The notes below the pieces were generated by a model. The model did not search any database, was not told where the DNA came from, and saw nothing but the letters and a program-made list of their open reading frames with translations. 7,090 bases of DNA. Source: Nitrosopumilales archaeon. Its GTDB lineage: Archaea; Thermoproteota; Nitrososphaeria; Nitrososphaerales; Nitrosopumilaceae. Below are positions 6,188-7,090 of the stretch, one piece after another (position 1 is the stretch's first letter; each line of letters begins with the position of its first letter). Location: positions 1 to 7,090 of the forward strand of contig JACOWO010000016.1 of NCBI GenBank assembly GCA_016176745.1, in the 5' to 3' direction. A program made the translations under genes and the position numbers.

Positions 6188-6946
6188 ATGAAGAAGAATC
6201 ACACTTGGAAAAGAATTGTATTCTACATTGCACTGGTTGCAGTCTGGCAGGCATTTGATTCAGCCAACATTTGGCCTGATCAAGTATTCCCATCTCCACT
6301 TGAGGTAGGCGAAGATCTGGTGTATAGTGCAGCAGATGGGAGCCTGTTTTTTGGTATTGGTACAAGTATGTGGCGATTGATTGTTGGTCTTGCAATAGCT
6401 ATTGGTGGTGGAATGGTTCTTGGAATTTTTATGGCCAGAGTAGAGACCATAAATCAAACAATAGGATCGTTGGTGCTAGGATTACAGTCAATTCCATCGG
6501 TTGCTTGGGTTCCACTTGCAATCATTTGGTTTGGGTTGACTGATGCTGGGATAATTTTTGTCACAGCAATGGGGGCACTATTTGCAGTTACAATTAACAC
6601 ATACAGTGGTGTAAAGAATATAGATCCAAATTTCATTGCGGCAGCACGAAACATGGGTGCAAAAGGAGAACAACTGATCACAAGTGTATTGATACCAGCA
6701 GCATTTCCATACATGATATCTGGTTTTAAGCAAGGTTGGGCATTTGCATGGCGAGGCGTAATTGGAGCAGAACTGTTGTTTTCGTTTCTGGGTCTTGGCT
6801 TTTTGCTAAATGTTGGAAGACAGCTATCAGACGTCTCTCAAGTAATTGCTATCATGATAGTTGTTATGGCAATTGGGATCTTGATTGATGGCTTTGTTTT
6901 CAGGCGAATTGAAAACACGGTCATGTCACGATGGGGCTTGCGTTAG
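6188..6946 (+). CDS. ABC transporter permease (SsuC/TauC/NrtB-like)
   Basis: Integral membrane subunit of the importer, 252 residues from the ATG at 6188. The sequence shows an N-terminal helix (RIVFYIALVAVW), the family's VFPSPLEVGEDL motif after it, then several hydrophobic helices (LIVGLAIAIGGGMVLGIF; VAWVPLAIIWFGL; IIFVTAMGALFAV; VIAIMIVVMAIGILI). The cytoplasmic EAA-type loop is FIAAARNMGAKGEQLITSVL, then IPAAFP, where the ATPase docks. An in-frame GTG at 6173 would overlap the ATPase stop and add five residues, but it lacks a ribosome site. The ATG has AGGAT a few bases upstream, so I prefer it. This is the last gene of the transporter operon; the length fits the family (about 250). Confidence 0.93.
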   Translation: MKKNHTWKRIVFYIALVAVWQAFDSANIWPDQVFPSPLEVGEDLVYSAADGSLFFGIGTSMWRLIVGLAIAIGGGMVLGIFMARVETINQTIGSLVLGLQSIPSVAWVPLAIIWFGLTDAGIIFVTAMGALFAVTINTYSGVKNIDPNFIAAARNMGAKGEQLITSVLIPAAFPYMISGFKQGWAFAWRGVIGAELLFSFLGLGFLLNVGRQLSDVSQVIAIMIVVMAIGILIDGFVFRRIENTVMSRWGLR

Positions 6947-6956
6947 CAAGAGCAGA

Positions 6957-6964
6957 GTTAAATA
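6957..6964 (+). promoter_or_regulatory. TATA-like box before the small ORF
   Basis: TTAAATAT is centred about 25 bases upstream of the ATG at 6986, as for a leaderless archaeal gene. No Shine-Dalgarno site is seen near that ATG. The match is weak evidence in AT-rich sequence, but it appears just where the small ORF would need it. Confidence 0.35.
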
Positions 6965-6985
6965 TGAATTTGGAATAAAACAATC

Positions 6986-7081
6986 ATGAAACGTTTCAAG
7001 CATACAAATGAAGAAATTCAGAATGCTATTAAAAAGGCTAAAGAAAAAGAAGCACAATCCAATTTAGAAAATCAATCTTAA
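6986..7081 (+). CDS. Small charged protein of unknown function, 31 residues
   Basis: An ORF of 31 codons plus TAA, MKRFKHTNEEIQNAIKKAKE then KEAQSNLENQS. I do not recognise it. It is rich in Lys, Glu and Gln, has no hydrophobic stretch, and would probably form a single amphipathic helix; it has no signal peptide and no cysteines. It begins 40 bases after the permease stop and has its own TATA-like box at the right distance, so it may be transcribed separately. Codon choice (AAA, GAA, ATT) is like the neighbours. A short ORF of this size can be chance in AT-rich DNA; the promoter spacing and the T-rich stretch after the stop are the main arguments for it. Confidence 0.42.
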   Translation: MKRFKHTNEEIQNAIKKAKEKEAQSNLENQS

Positions 7082-7090
7082 CCTATTTTT
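7082..7090 (+). terminator. T-rich stretch, possible archaeal terminator
   Basis: CCTATTTTT follows the small ORF stop directly and is cut by the window end. Archaeal RNA polymerase can stop at plain T-runs without a hairpin. Five visible Ts are only suggestive. Confidence 0.25.

Noticed and set aside
6186..6714. Minus-strand ORFs of 65-86 codons opposite the permease
   Set aside because: Overlap one another and the well-supported permease frame; no motifs or start signals.
1..7090. CRISPR arrays, tRNA or rRNA genes, insertion sequences
   Set aside because: No regularly spaced repeats, no tRNA-like cloverleaf sequence in the short gaps, and no transposase-like frame or terminal inverted repeats were found by eye.

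Overview
The window is AT-rich and shows a classic archaeal layout: TATA-like boxes about 27 bp upstream of starts, few Shine-Dalgarno sites, ATGA overlaps, and amino acid biosynthesis on a LysW carrier protein. The gene order, the protein sequences and the low GC suggest an ammonia-oxidising Thaumarchaeota/Nitrososphaerota (Nitrosopumilus-like, group I.1a). This assignment comes from recognition of the families, not from a database search.

Left part (positions 1-4242, all minus strand): one compact amino-acid operon transcribed leftwards, in the order argG - lysW - lysX - lysY/argC - lysZ/argB - lysJ/argD (the last is cut by the window edge). LysW is the 54-residue carrier whose C-terminal Glu protects the amino group of alpha-aminoadipate or glutamate. 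LysX loads the amino acid, LysZ phosphorylates it, LysY reduces it and LysJ transaminates it. With argG at the head of the operon, the set probably serves arginine (via ornithine) as well as lysine. The genes are almost contiguous. argG, lysW and lysX even share one reading frame, and lysW and lysX are separated only by a single TAA. lysX carries an in-frame TGA at codon 187, where family members are expected to have Gly.

Middle (4243-4388): a divergent promoter region with TATA-like boxes for both directions and a small AGCTA-type inverted repeat just upstream of the rightward promoter.

Right part (4389-6946, plus strand): a three-gene ABC importer of the nitrate/sulfonate/taurine/thiamine-precursor class, made of a substrate-binding protein, an ATPase and a permease. 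The substrate cannot be read from sequence. The binding-protein gene has a perfect 11-bp tandem duplication inside its signal-peptide codons. It throws the ATG-initiated frame into an early stop; removing one copy restores a clean 340-residue secreted protein. A 31-codon charged ORF with its own TATA-like box follows at 6986-7081.

The two gene lesions (a point nonsense in lysX and the 11-bp duplication in the binding protein) are the most notable observations. Each could be a real mutation, a reversible switch in the case of the duplication, or an assembly or cloning error.
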